From the NCBI GenBank assembly GCA_025358455.1, contig JANYJP010000052.1, forward strand, positions 1 through 64,000: a stretch of 64,000 bases of DNA, read 5' to 3'. Of the stretch, positions 1 to 8,735 are shown piece by piece; position 1 is the stretch's first letter; every line of letters begins with the position of its first letter. A program made the position numbers and the translations under genes. The notes beneath the pieces were generated by a model. That model saw only the letters and a program-made list of their open reading frames with translations. It did no database searches and had not been told where the DNA came from. The stretch is from Bacteroidales bacterium (GTDB lineage: Bacteria > Bacteroidota > Bacteroidia > Bacteroidales > VadinHA17).

Positions 1-3000
1 AGAGGATATATTATTTCGGATAACGAGATTTTTTTGGAGCCCTATAAAAAAGCGCTCACTACAATAAATGGCAACCTGTCGGATTTGGCTGATTTATGCA
101 AAGGCAATAGTAATCAGCAATTACGTGTTGATTCATTAAAAAAAGCTATCGAAGCGAGGCTGGTTTTTACAAGCAAGGTCAATATCGCACTGGAGCGTGA
201 TGAGTATACAAGGACTGAAAAAATAGAAACCATTGAAAAAGGAAGAATTCTTACCAATAAAATCAGGAAAATAATTGCGGCTATAAATACAGAAGAGTTG
301 GAATTGCTAAAACGCACACAGATAGAAAATGCAAAGAGCAGTGACTATTCGCAGCTGATCTTACTCATGCTCCTTATTTTTATTGTCGTAATTTTTGCAC
401 TGGTTTTTATTATTTTACAAAGTCAGCGCCAACGTAATATAGAGCAGGAAAAACATGCCGCTTCGCAACAATTACTTTCCAGCTATGCCCTCAGTTTAAT
501 TGAGGCAAGCCTCGATCCGCTGGTTACCATTAATCCCGATGGTAAAATTACCGATATGAACGAAGCCCTGGCGAATATAACCAGGTATACACGCGACGAA
601 CTTACCGGCACCGATTTCTTTGCCTATTTTACCGAACCTCAGAAAGCACGCGAAGTATATCAGGAAGTATTTGCTAAAGGATCAGTTGCCGATAAACCAC
701 TTACGCTCAGGCATAAGGATGGCGAACTTACCGATGTTTCATTCAACGGATCAGTATACAAAGATGCTGATGGAAATGTACTGGGTATAGTAATTGTAGC
801 CAGAGATATTGCCGCTCAAAAATGGGCAATGGAGTTACAGAATGCAAATAAAGAACTGGCATTTCAAAACGAAGTTAAAGAAAAACGGGCAGCCGAATTG
901 ATCATTGCCAACAAAGAACTTGCTTTTCAGAATGATGAAAAGGGAAAACGGGCTGATGAACTTATGCTGGCAAACTCTAAACTGGCATTTCAAAACGTAG
1001 AGAAAGAAAAACGGGCAGCCGAGCTGATTATCGTCGATAAAGAACTTGTTTTTCAAACCGGTGAAAAGGAAAAGCAGGAAAGTGCAAATAAAAAACTCGA
1101 AGCACTCAGCTATTCTTTAAAACTGGCTTCCCAGTATTCGCTCAGCCTTATCGAAGCAAGCCGCGACCCTTTGTTTACCATAAGCCCCGAAGGCATGATT
1201 ACCGATATGAATGAAGCAACGGTAAGAGTAACAGGTGTAACCCGCGAAAAGTTATTAGGCACCGAATTTTCGGAATATTTTATGGATGCCGCTAAAGCGC
1301 GTGAAGTTTACGAGCACGTTTTTTCCAAAGGATTTGTTGTTGACTTCCCGCTTACAATTAAAGATGGCAAGCTGACAGATGTTTTATGCAACGGATCGGT
1401 ATACAAAGATGACAGGGGAAGGATTGCAGGTGTGGTATTGGTGGTCAGGGATATTACTGAACAGAAACGCATTGAGAAAGAATTAAACGAAGCTATTGTG
1501 TTTGCCGAACTGGCAACCGGGTTAGCCGAAAATGCAAAAATAAAAGCCGAAGATGCTACAAAAGTTGCGGTGAGCGCCGTAAAATCGAAGCAGCAGTTTT
1601 TGTCGAATATGAGTCACGAAATCCGTACTCCTATGAACGCGATCATCGGATTTACCAAAGTATTGCTGAAAACCGATTTTTCACCAAAACAAAAGGAATA
1701 TTTATCCGCGATAAAATTAAGCGGCGACGCATTAATTGTTCTTATTGACGATATACTCGACCTGGCAAAAGTGGATGCCGGGAAAATGACATTTGAGCAG
1801 ATCCCATTCAAAATGACCTCATCCATTTCGGCTATGATCCATTTGTTCGAGACAAAAATCAGGGAAAAGGACCTGGTACTGACCAAAGAATATGATCCGG
1901 AAATTCCGAAAGTGCTAGTTGGTGACCCGGTACGTTTGCACCAGATCATTTTAAATCTTTTAAGCAACGCTGTTAAATTTACAAACAAAGGGGAAATAAC
2001 AATATCTGTTCGTTTGCTGGAGGAAGATGAACACCAGGCAAGCGTTGAATTCTCGGTTACCGATACCGGAATCGGAATTGAAGAAAATAAAATAGCCAGG
2101 ATTTTCGAAAACTTTCAGCAAGCATCAAGCGGCACTTCACGTCTGTATGGCGGAACCGGGCTTGGACTTGCTATTGTTAAGCAATTGGTTGAGGCACAGG
2201 GAGGAACCATTTCGGTGAAAAGTAGAATGAATGAAGGTTCGACATTTAGTTTTGTGTTGAGTTTCTATAAAACAAAAACGGAAACGGAACTCGATATTCC
2301 TATACTGGAACTGGATCCGGAAATTAATAAAGGCATAAAAGTATTGGTAGTTGAAGATATTCCTCTTAACCAATTGCTTATGAAAACACTGCTTGATGAT
2401 TTCGGATTTGAACGCGACATTGTCGACAACGGCAGGATAGCTGTTGAAAAAATGAAAACCAATACCTACGATATAGTTTTAATGGATTTGCAGATGCCCG
2501 AAATGAATGGGTTCGAAGCAACAGAATACATCAGGCATACGTTGAACTCTGATATTCCAATTATTGCTTTAACTGCCGATGTTACCACGGTTGACCTTGA
2601 AAAATGCAGGTTTGTAGGCATGAACGATTACATAGCAAAACCCGTGGACGAAAAATTATTGTACAGCAAAATTGTTGGGCTGGTAAAAAAGACTATTACT
2701 TTAAACGCAAACAAAATGGAAGAAGTTGTTGAGAATAAAAGGATCATGTGCACTAACCTTGAATACCTGACCCGGCGCACGAAATCGAACCCGGTTTTGA
2801 TGATGGAAATGATCACGCTTTACCTTGAACAAACTCCGCCCCTTGTAAGCGCAATGAAAAAAGGCCTGCAGGAGCATGACTGGAAAGCGTTGCATGCTTC
2901 CGTGCATAAGATGATTCCTTCATTTTCAATAATGGGGATTAGTGCCGATTACGAAAATATGGCAAAAAAAGTTCAGGATTATGCAAACAACCAGCTGCAA

Positions 3001-3105
3001 CTGGATGGAATACCCGAAATGGTGCTGCAGCTTGAAACCGTATGTGTGCAGGCATGCGAAGAGTTAACCGAAGATTATAATACAATTAAAAAAACAAGAC
3101 CATGA
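1..3105 (+). CDS. Hybrid sensor histidine kinase (CHASE3-like, PAS x2, HisKA, HATPase, REC, HPt), 5'-partial
   Basis: The frame is open from base 1, so the true start lies to the left; the TTG at 34 is unlikely to be the start. The first residues and the helical segment up to a transmembrane helix at about nt 352-417 resemble a CHASE3 sensor domain. Two PAS domains follow (about nt 480-820 and 1140-1470), separated by a coiled coil built of 63-nt repeats. The HisKA motif MSHEIR has its phospho-accepting His at 1615-1617. The ATPase domain shows DTGIGI and GGTGLGLAI. A receiver (DIVLMDLQMPEM, about nt 2340-2680) and an HPt domain with SVHKMIPSF (about nt 2740-3050) complete an internal phosphorelay. 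It overlaps the next gene by 4 bases, so the pair is probably co-transcribed. The signal sensed is unknown. Confidence 0.9.
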   Translation, partial: RGYIISDNEIFLEPYKKALTTINGNLSDLADLCKGNSNQQLRVDSLKKAIEARLVFTSKVNIALERDEYTRTEKIETIEKGRILTNKIRKIIAAINTEELELLKRTQIENAKSSDYSQLILLMLLIFIVVIFALVFIILQSQRQRNIEQEKHAASQQLLSSYALSLIEASLDPLVTINPDGKITDMNEALANITRYTRDELTGTDFFAYFTEPQKAREVYQEVFAKGSVADKPLTLRHKDGELTDVSFNGSVYKDADGNVLGIVIVARDIAAQKWAMELQNANKELAFQNEVKEKRAAELIIANKELAFQNDEKGKRADELMLANSKLAFQNVEKEKRAAELIIVDKELVFQTGEKEKQESANKKLEALSYSLKLASQYSLSLIEASRDPLFTISPEGMITDMNEATVRVTGVTREKLLGTEFSEYFMDAAKAREVYEHVFSKGFVVDFPLTIKDGKLTDVLCNGSVYKDDRGRIAGVVLVVRDITEQKRIEKELNEAIVFAELATGLAENAKIKAEDATKVAVSAVKSKQQFLSNMSHEIRTPMNAIIGFTKVLLKTDFSPKQKEYLSAIKLSGDALIVLIDDILDLAKVDAGKMTFEQIPFKMTSSISAMIHLFETKIREKDLVLTKEYDPEIPKVLVGDPVRLHQIILNLLSNAVKFTNKGEITISVRLLEEDEHQASVEFSVTDTGIGIEENKIARIFENFQQASSGTSRLYGGTGLGLAIVKQLVEAQGGTISVKSRMNEGSTFSFVLSFYKTKTETELDIPILELDPEINKGIKVLVVEDIPLNQLLMKTLLDDFGFERDIVDNGRIAVEKMKTNTYDIVLMDLQMPEMNGFEATEYIRHTLNSDIPIIALTADVTTVDLEKCRFVGMNDYIAKPVDEKLLYSKIVGLVKKTITLNANKMEEVVENKRIMCTNLEYLTRRTKSNPVLMMEMITLYLEQTPPLVSAMKKGLQEHDWKALHASVHKMIPSFSIMGISADYENMAKKVQDYANNQLQLDGIPEMVLQLETVCVQACEELTEDYNTIKKTRP
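844..1095 (+). repeat. Four 63-nt in-frame tandem repeats coding a coiled-coil linker
   Basis: Copies start at 844, 907, 970 and 1033, each 63 nt or 21 residues. The shared core is ANKELAFQN followed by a Lys/Glu-rich run ending near KRAAEL. Twenty-one residues equals exactly three heptads, so gaining or losing a copy would keep the coiled-coil register between the two PAS domains. Confidence 0.8.
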
Positions 3106-3530
3106 GTAATCAAATAAAACTGTTTCTGGTAGATGATGATGCGTTGTATCTGAAATCTTTGGAAATTGAATTTCTGCAATCTGCTGATTTTACAATCGAA
3201 ACTTATGCTACCGGCGAACTTTGCCTGCAGCATCTGGATCACAATCCGGATATGATCATCCTCGACTACGCCCTCGATGGTATTGAAAGAGATGCAATGA
3301 ACGGAATACAAACCCTGGATAAAATAAAAGAATATAACCCGGACCTTGTCGTGGTAATGTTATCGTCGCAGGATAAAATAGATGTTGCTGTAAACTGTAT
3401 GCACCACAAGGCTTTTGATTATGTGGTTAAAAGCGAAACCGCATTCATGCGATTAAAACAAATAATCACTACCATAATGCATTACCAGAAACTTGAAAAG
3501 GAGTTGACCTGGTATATGGATAGAATGTAA
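3102..3530 (+). CDS. Single-domain response regulator (REC only)
   Basis: The 142-residue protein is a receiver domain with an acidic cluster (LVDDD) near the N terminus, a phospho-acceptor Asp in MIILDYAL, a conserved Ser in VMLSSQD and the Lys of DYVVKSE. There is no output domain, only a short C-terminal helix. The ATG overlaps the stop of the hybrid kinase by 4 bases, which suggests translational coupling. It could take phosphate from the kinase's HPt domain and act by protein contact, like CheY or SpoF. That role is inferred from context; the receiver assignment is firm. Confidence 0.85.
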   Translation: MSNQIKLFLVDDDALYLKSLEIEFLQSADFTIETYATGELCLQHLDHNPDMIILDYALDGIERDAMNGIQTLDKIKEYNPDLVVVMLSSQDKIDVAVNCMHHKAFDYVVKSETAFMRLKQIITTIMHYQKLEKELTWYMDRM

Positions 3531-3667
3531 TCATGGTATTCTTGGCAATTTACTCAATTTTTAACCCCGCTTTCAAGGCAGAATTTATGGATTTTGTATA
3601 TGAAATAATGTGTGAATAATGCAACTTTTATCTTAAGTTGTGCAATACTTCACAAGAGAAAGGTTAC

Positions 3668-3675
3668 TACCTTTG
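3668..3675 (+). promoter_or_regulatory. Bacteroidota -7 element (TAnnTTTG)
   Basis: TACCTTTG lies 41 bases before the beta-barrel gene at 3717 and matches the phylum's -7 consensus exactly. I do not see a TTTG at the usual spacing upstream, so this is half a promoter by sequence. Confidence 0.45.
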
Positions 3676-3716
3676 TACATTATTAAATTAATATCACAAT
3701 TTAAAAAACTATTTGG

Positions 3717-4226
3717 ATGAAAAAGAAAAGATTAATTATTATTTTTCTTGTAACTGTCATGGCAGTTTTTACATTAAATGCTCAAAGCCCTATTGACAAG
3801 GGTCACAAACAACTGAATGCAGGCATCGGCTTTACAGGTTGGGGTATTCCAGTTTATTTCGGAATGGATTTTGGAATCCACAAAGATGTAACGCTTGGTT
3901 TTGAAGGTTCATTCAGATCCTATAATCAGAACTATACAGGTACAAGATATAACAGTGCAATTATTGGTGTTTCAGGTAATGTTAATTATCATTTCAATAC
4001 TGTCCTTGAAATTCCCAGTGACTGGGACTTTTATGCCGGGTTAAATCTTGGTTATTATTTCTGGCAGACCCCTTCAAATTATCCGGGAAATGGTTCTTCA
4101 GGTGTTGGTCTGGGAGCTCAGATAGGAGGCAGATATTTCATAAATGAAAATTTTGGACTAAACCTTGAATTTGGCGGAGGCAATACATTTTCAGGCGGCA
4201 AATTCGGGATTACCTACATATTTTGA
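3717..4226 (+). CDS. Small outer-membrane beta-barrel protein
   Basis: The 169-residue protein has a signal peptide (Lys-rich start, hydrophobic core, cleavage near LNAQ) followed by alternating polar and aromatic segments rich in Gly, Tyr and Phe. It ends in a terminal aromatic (YIF), as expected for an outer-membrane strand. The segment around GLGAQIGGRYF and GLNLEFGGGN resembles the eight-stranded OmpA/OmpX-like barrel (OMP_b-brl) families common in Bacteroidota. No enzyme motif is visible. It is probably monocistronic, with a -7 element at 3668. Its specific function is unknown. Confidence 0.7.
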   Translation: MKKKRLIIIFLVTVMAVFTLNAQSPIDKGHKQLNAGIGFTGWGIPVYFGMDFGIHKDVTLGFEGSFRSYNQNYTGTRYNSAIIGVSGNVNYHFNTVLEIPSDWDFYAGLNLGYYFWQTPSNYPGNGSSGVGLGAQIGGRYFINENFGLNLEFGGGNTFSGGKFGITYIF

Positions 4227-4314
4227 TAAGATTGCAAATTGACCATTAGCCATTTAATAAAATTTTGTTCATTTTAACAGAGCTTTATTCAGATATAATT
4301 TAAATTTTAATAAA

Positions 4315-4524
4315 ATGAAAAAAGCAGGAATCGCAATTATTATAATAGGATTGTTATTCACAATTGTTACAGGGTTTAAATTTTTCACAAGAGAGAAAGT
4401 TATGGATATTGGTTCTCTTAAAATAACCACTTCCGAACCGCATAAGGTGAACTGGTCTCCTTACCTGGGAGTTGGTATCATGGTCGTGGGAGGCGTTATC
4501 CTTCTGGTCGGTAACAAGAAATAG
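4315..4524 (+). CDS. Small two-helix membrane protein, unknown function
   Basis: This 69-residue protein has a hydrophobic helix at about residues 4-22 and a second at about 49-65. A short polar loop between them contains FFTREKVMDIG. The layout (two helices, a loop beginning TREK and a Lys-Lys end) recurs in small uncharacterised Bacteroidota proteins that I recognise only by general appearance. The ATG sits directly after an AT-rich leader. I do not assign a function. Confidence 0.6.
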   Translation: MKKAGIAIIIIGLLFTIVTGFKFFTREKVMDIGSLKITTSEPHKVNWSPYLGVGIMVVGGVILLVGNKK

Positions 4525-4603
4525 CGAGGTAAGATATTTCGGTATTTTATTTATTGGGGTTCCAAATAAAAGAATACATTTATGGTTCACCATAGCCATA
4601 GAT

Positions 4604-4972
4604 ATGTATCGTTATTTTTTCCGTTTTGTTGTCACTTCCCTTACGATTCTCACAGCAAACCTTCTTACCAATGCATTGAGCAATTATATGGTAAGCTATA
4701 AGAATCAATATAAACCCTTCACATTTACCCTTCTTGGTATGGTAATAATAGTGGTGGTATTTTATCCTCTTTTTATGAAACTGGAAGACTGGGTTAAAAG
4801 TATCTCTGTAAAGTTTATCAGATCCGGTAATACACTTGCCGGAAAGTACCTGGGATTAACACTTACATTTACCATGGGAATACTGGTTCTCTGCTATTTC
4901 TACGCAAAAGTGTGGTATCATATTGATCTTCTCAGTATTCTGTTCCATGGGAATATCAAAGGCTATATTTAA
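4604..4972 (+). CDS. Hypothetical membrane protein
   Basis: The open frame begins at 4472, but the first 44 codons overlap the previous gene and read as non-protein-like. The ATG at 4604 (MYRYFFRFVV) is the likelier start and gives 122 residues. There are three hydrophobic stretches: near the start, around FTLLGMVIIVVVFYPLF, and around LTFTMGILVLCYFYA. An amphipathic linker rich in Lys joins the last two. No family is recognised. It ends 48 bases before the convergent yqeY-like gene. Confidence 0.5.
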   Translation: MYRYFFRFVVTSLTILTANLLTNALSNYMVSYKNQYKPFTFTLLGMVIIVVVFYPLFMKLEDWVKSISVKFIRSGNTLAGKYLGLTLTFTMGILVLCYFYAKVWYHIDLLSILFHGNIKGYI

Positions 4973-5020
4973 ACTTCCGTATAACCAGATATATTCCTTA
5001 TCCCCGGACCTCTCTATAAT

Positions 5021-5470
5021 TTATACCAGCAACTGCTTCACTTTAGCTGAGATCTCTTTACCATCGGCTTTCCCTGAGAGTTCTTTTGTAGCAACAGCCA
5101 TTACTTTCCCCATGTCGGCAGGTGATTTTGCTCCAACTCGCTCAATAATCGACTTGATAATCTTCAAAAGATCTTCATCGCTCATCTTAGCAGGAAGATA
5201 TTTATCAAGAACATCGGCTTCAATGACTTCTTTTTCATACAAATCAGGTCTGTTTTGCTCTTTATATATTGCAGCAGACTCACGCCGTTGCTTAACAAGC
5301 TTTTGAATTATTTTTAACTCCTCTTCACCTGTTAGCACAGAACCAGCGCCTTTTTCTGACCGGGCCAGAGTAAATGCAGTTTTCGCTGCCCTTATTGCCT
5401 CCAGGGCAACTTTATCCCTGGCTTTCATTGCGGTTATCAGATCGTTTGAAATTTTCTCGGTAAGTGACAT
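5021..5470 (-). CDS. GatB/YqeY domain-containing protein
   Basis: The 149-residue protein matches the YqeY family along its whole length: an N-terminal helix with ALEAIRAAKTAF, a central basic segment with VKQRRESAAIY, and a C-terminal helical part with GKVMAVATKELSGKADGK. This fold is the tRNA-binding tail domain of GatB, the amidotransferase that makes Gln-tRNA and Asn-tRNA. Free-standing YqeY is widespread, and its role is not established. The start ATG at 5470 fits the family N terminus. Confidence 0.88.
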   Translation of the reverse strand: MSLTEKISNDLITAMKARDKVALEAIRAAKTAFTLARSEKGAGSVLTGEEELKIIQKLVKQRRESAAIYKEQNRPDLYEKEVIEADVLDKYLPAKMSDEDLLKIIKSIIERVGAKSPADMGKVMAVATKELSGKADGKEISAKVKQLLV

Positions 5471-5523
5471 AATAATAGTTTTAAATTAATCCTGCTGTTC
5501 AATGAATCAGCTACAAGAAAGTG

Positions 5524-6642
5524 TCAGACATTTATCAGTTCGTATTCAGTCTGCCCCAGTCCTATTTTCACACCATGTTCCAGTCCCGATTGCCAGAAGG
5601 CTTCAGGATGTGCTTTCATGAACTTATCCTCACCCTGCAGGTCACTGTGAGTATGGTCATCACAAATCCTGCTTCCTGGTAATGCCGGAGCTGCCTTGAC
5701 CAGGTCAGCGCAAGCCTGATCGAGAGCAACCGGATCAAACGAAGCAGCAATTCCCAGATCAGGAACGAGTGGATAATCATTGAAACCCCAGCAATCGCAA
5801 TCTGGAGAGACATTCATAATAAAATTAATGTGGAAGGATGGCTTATCCTTCACAACTGCAAATGAATACTCGGCAATTCTCCGGTTGACCAGTTCAGATG
5901 AATTCTGCCAGACAACTCTTGCAGAGTCGTACTGGCAGACGGCAACACACTGTCCGCAGCCGACACATTTTACATAATCAATATGTGCGATTTTATCTTT
6001 ACCTATCTTGACAGCATCGTGGGCGCAATTTTTCTCACATAACCTGCATCCGGTACAGTTTTCTTCGTAGATTTCAGGTGAAGATCCTGAATGCAAAAAC
6101 AATTTTCCGCCAACAGATGCACAACCCATCCCAAGATTTTTCAGAGCACCGCCAAATCCGGTCATCTCATGTCCTTTGAAATGATTCAAAGTTATAATAA
6201 CATCGGAATCGGCAATAGCACTTCCTATCTTGGCTGAAGTGCAATACTCCATATTAAGTTCAATTTCGCGATACTCAGTACCTTTAATTCCATCAGCTAT
6301 AATAACAGGGCATCCTGTAGCCATAGGATTAAAACCATTCTCAAAAGCAGCATCAATATGAGAAGGTGCGTTTGAACGCCTGCCATAATATAATGTGTTG
6401 CAATCAGTAAGGAATGGAATTGCTTCCTTTGATTTTAGATACTTTACAATACGGGCAGCAAAATTAGGCCTGAGGTAGGCAAGATTCCCCGGTTCTCCGA
6501 AGTGGATCTTTACAGCTACAATTTTCTTCTGAAAATCAATTTTATCGATTCCTGCTTTAACAACAAGTGTTTCAAGTTTTTTCAGAAGGTTTTGAGAAGG
6601 TGTTGCCCTTAGGTTAGTGAAATATACTTTCGATGGCGACAT
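5524..6642 (-). CDS. DUF362 family protein with two [4Fe-4S] motifs
   Basis: The 372-residue protein has the DUF362 fold (VKIHFGEPGN near residue 48, FLTDCNTLYYGRR, the TGFGGALKNLGMGC segment). A bacterial ferredoxin insertion follows near residues 195-240 with CTGCRLCEKNC and CVGCGQCVAVC, enough for two [4Fe-4S] clusters. Proteins of this family are cytoplasmic Fe-S proteins of uncertain role, often found in anaerobes. It lies between the yqeY-like gene and pfkA, separated from pfkA by an intergenic hairpin repeat. The domain call is strong; the biochemical function is unknown. Confidence 0.88.
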   Translation of the reverse strand: MSPSKVYFTNLRATPSQNLLKKLETLVVKAGIDKIDFQKKIVAVKIHFGEPGNLAYLRPNFAARIVKYLKSKEAIPFLTDCNTLYYGRRSNAPSHIDAAFENGFNPMATGCPVIIADGIKGTEYREIELNMEYCTSAKIGSAIADSDVIITLNHFKGHEMTGFGGALKNLGMGCASVGGKLFLHSGSSPEIYEENCTGCRLCEKNCAHDAVKIGKDKIAHIDYVKCVGCGQCVAVCQYDSARVVWQNSSELVNRRIAEYSFAVVKDKPSFHINFIMNVSPDCDCWGFNDYPLVPDLGIAASFDPVALDQACADLVKAAPALPGSRICDDHTHSDLQGEDKFMKAHPEAFWQSGLEHGVKIGLGQTEYELINV

Positions 6643-6706
6643 ATATGGAATTAAAAGTTTAAGTTACATATAAAATGATTTATTCAATGCTTTTCGTATT
6701 ATGATT

Positions 6707-6753
6707 TACCCCCTTCCCGAAGTTCCCCGGAGGGCATACAGGAAAGGGGGTAA
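6707..6753. repeat. C-rich/G-rich inverted intergenic repeat (copy 1)
   Basis: TTACCCCCTTCC at the left end pairs with GGAAAGGGGGTAA at the right end, with one bulged base. The loop carries a smaller GC-rich dyad. It lies between pfkA and the DUF362 gene. There is no run of T after the stem, so it is not a typical intrinsic terminator. Related elements occur at 9435, 9549 and 15097. Confidence 0.6.
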
Positions 6754-6802
6754 TAATATGATAATTAGTTATATCCGTGAGATATAATTATTTTACTTTC
6801 TT

Positions 6803-7783
6803 CTATACCGACAATATTCTTGCTAGCTCAACAAGGTTGTGGTTTACATCTTTGTGAAGTTTTACAGCTCTCCGGAAAGAAACAAGAACAATCTCTCCGT
6901 TAGATATTCCTACCATAACACTTTTCTGGTCGTCGAGTAAAGCTTCAACTGCGGCATGCCCTAGACGACTTGCATTAACCCTGTCGATCGCGGATGGAGA
7001 ACCACCACGTTGAAGATGTCCCAGAACTGATACCCTGATATCATAATCTTTAAAGTCGTCTTTGACTTTTTCGGCAATTCCAAATGCACCTCCTCCTTTA
7101 TCACCTTCGGCAACAATAATTATGTTGCTCGATTTCTTACGGGAGTTTCCAATCTCAATTATTTTTTTCAGATCACGCTCTTCCCCCGATGTTTCAGGAA
7201 TAATGATAGCTTCAGCTCCGGTGGCAATACCACTGTAAAGTGCAATAAAACCAGCTTCAGCGCCCATCACTTCCACAAAGAACATTCTGTTATGCGCACT
7301 TGCTGTGTCCCTGATTTTATCAACAGCTTCGACAACTGTATTGAGTGCCGTATCATAGCCAATTGTATAATCAGTTCCATAAATATCATTATCGATTGTT
7401 CCGGGGATTCCGACAAAAGGAATATCATGTTCCTCGTTAAATAGCCGGGCTCCTGTAAATGAACCATCACCACCAATCACAACGACTCCGTCAATCTGGG
7501 CATCCCTTAAATTGTTGTATGCTTTGAGCCTTCCCTCCGGCGATTTGAACTCCTCACATCTGGCAGTTTTAAGAATAGTTCCTCCTCGCTGTATGATATC
7601 ACTCACGCTCGATGCCTGCAACGGTATGAAATCTGCATTAATCATTCCTGCATAGCCTTGTCTTATACCTGTTACTTCCAGGCCATTATAAACTGCAGTT
7701 CTGGTTACAGCACGAATTGCTGCATTCATACCCGGAGAATCTCCACCTGATGTCAACACACCGATTCTTTTAATTTTTCCCAT
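6803..7783 (-). CDS. pfkA: ATP-dependent 6-phosphofructokinase
   Basis: The 326-residue length is typical of bacterial PfkA. The glycolytic enzyme phosphorylates fructose 6-phosphate to the 1,6-bisphosphate. Visible motifs are GGDSPGMNAAIR for nucleotide binding, GGDGSFTGA, the catalytic GTIDNDIYGTD loop, the substrate loop MGAEAGFIA, and LGHLQRGGSPS near the C terminus. A Gly follows the GGDG motif's Asp, the usual mark of ATP rather than pyrophosphate use. An excellent promoter lies just upstream at 7809-7840. The gene is transcribed towards the DUF362 gene. Confidence 0.97.
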   Translation of the reverse strand: MGKIKRIGVLTSGGDSPGMNAAIRAVTRTAVYNGLEVTGIRQGYAGMINADFIPLQASSVSDIIQRGGTILKTARCEEFKSPEGRLKAYNNLRDAQIDGVVVIGGDGSFTGARLFNEEHDIPFVGIPGTIDNDIYGTDYTIGYDTALNTVVEAVDKIRDTASAHNRMFFVEVMGAEAGFIALYSGIATGAEAIIIPETSGEERDLKKIIEIGNSRKKSSNIIIVAEGDKGGGAFGIAEKVKDDFKDYDIRVSVLGHLQRGGSPSAIDRVNASRLGHAAVEALLDDQKSVMVGISNGEIVLVSFRRAVKLHKDVNHNLVELARILSV

Positions 7784-7808
7784 AAATTATTATTATAAAA
7801 TTCGCGTA

Positions 7809-7840
7809 CAAAGGTAATATAAATATTTTTGCGTTACAAA
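7809..7840 (-). promoter_or_regulatory. pfkA promoter (TTTG / TAnnTTTG)
   Basis: Read on the minus strand, TTTG at 7837-7840 is followed after 20 bases by TACCTTTG at 7809-7816, which matches both parts of the Bacteroidota sigma-ABfr consensus. The expected transcript start would leave a short leader before the ATG at 7783. Confidence 0.7.
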
Positions 7841-7859
7841 TGACGGAACTTTCCTATTT

Positions 7860-8735
7860 TCAGATATTTGAAATGATATCTCTTATGTTTTCGATGAGCC
7901 ATTTTGGTGTTGAAGTTGCCCCGCAGATACCTACCGAGTTCTTTCCTTTAAACCATAATGGATCAAGTTCCTCCGGTGAGGAGACAAAATGTGTATCCGG
8001 GTTTACATTTCTGCAGACGGAGTAGAGCATTTTACCATTCGAACTTTCACGTCCGCTGACAAATATAACAATGTCATGTTTTTCTGCAAATGATTTAAGA
8101 TGAGGCTCTCTGTTTGAAACCTGACCACAGATTGTTTTATTGATAATCAGGTTTTTATCTATATCTGTTATGCCATTTTCCTGCATCTTTAAACGTAATT
8201 TGCCCACAAAATCTCTGAAATCATTAACACTCATAGTTGTCTGGGCAAAAAGATAAACAGGCCTGGTTACATCGATTTTTTTTATATCATCAGGTACTGA
8301 AACGAGTATACCTTCATTATCTATCTGTCCGAGCAGCCCCACAACTTCAGCATGACCCGATTTACCGAATATAACGACCTGTCCTCTACCTTCTTTTATC
8401 TTTAACCAGGTATCCATGATTTTTGACTGCAGTCTTTTTACAATCGGACATGTTGCCTCAATTATACGAATGTTGTTTTTTTCTGCAATTATATATGTTT
8501 CAGGTGGTTCTCCATGAGCCCTTATAAGCACCTTGCAATTCTTAAGGTTTTTGAATTCTTCATGATCAATTGATACTAGTCCGAGTGTTGAAAGACGTTC
8601 CACTTCCTTATCGTTATGCACAATCGGGCCAAGTGAAAATACCTTTTCCCCGTTTAACAAAGCCTTTTCTGCAATTTTTACGGCATTCTGTACGCCAAAG
8701 CAGAACCCCGATTGTTTATCAATTTCAACTATCAT
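7860..8735 (-). CDS. ispH: 4-hydroxy-3-methylbut-2-enyl diphosphate reductase (IspH/LytB)
   Basis: This enzyme makes IPP and DMAPP in the last step of the MEP isoprenoid pathway, using a [4Fe-4S] cluster. The three cluster cysteines are visible in GFCFGV, EATCPIV and TICGQV, and the active-site segment GHAEVVGLLGQ is present. The start at 8735 (MIVEIDKQSGFCFG) matches the family. An in-frame ATG at 8750 would add five residues. The gene overlaps the end of cmk by 11 bases, so cmk and ispH are probably translated from one message. The porQ-cmk-ispH neighbourhood recurs in Bacteroidota. Confidence 0.96.
   Translation of the reverse strand: MIVEIDKQSGFCFGVQNAVKIAEKALLNGEKVFSLGPIVHNDKEVERLSTLGLVSIDHEEFKNLKNCKVLIRAHGEPPETYIIAEKNNIRIIEATCPIVKRLQSKIMDTWLKIKEGRGQVVIFGKSGHAEVVGLLGQIDNEGILVSVPDDIKKIDVTRPVYLFAQTTMSVNDFRDFVGKLRLKMQENGITDIDKNLIINKTICGQVSNREPHLKSFAEKHDIVIFVSGRESSNGKMLYSVCRNVNPDTHFVSSPEELDPLWFKGKNSVGICGATSTPKWLIENIRDIISNI

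Noticed and set aside
4472..4603. N-terminal extension of the small membrane protein to 4472
   Set aside because: The first 44 codons overlap the preceding gene in another frame and do not look like protein; the ATG at 4604 precedes a normal membrane helix.
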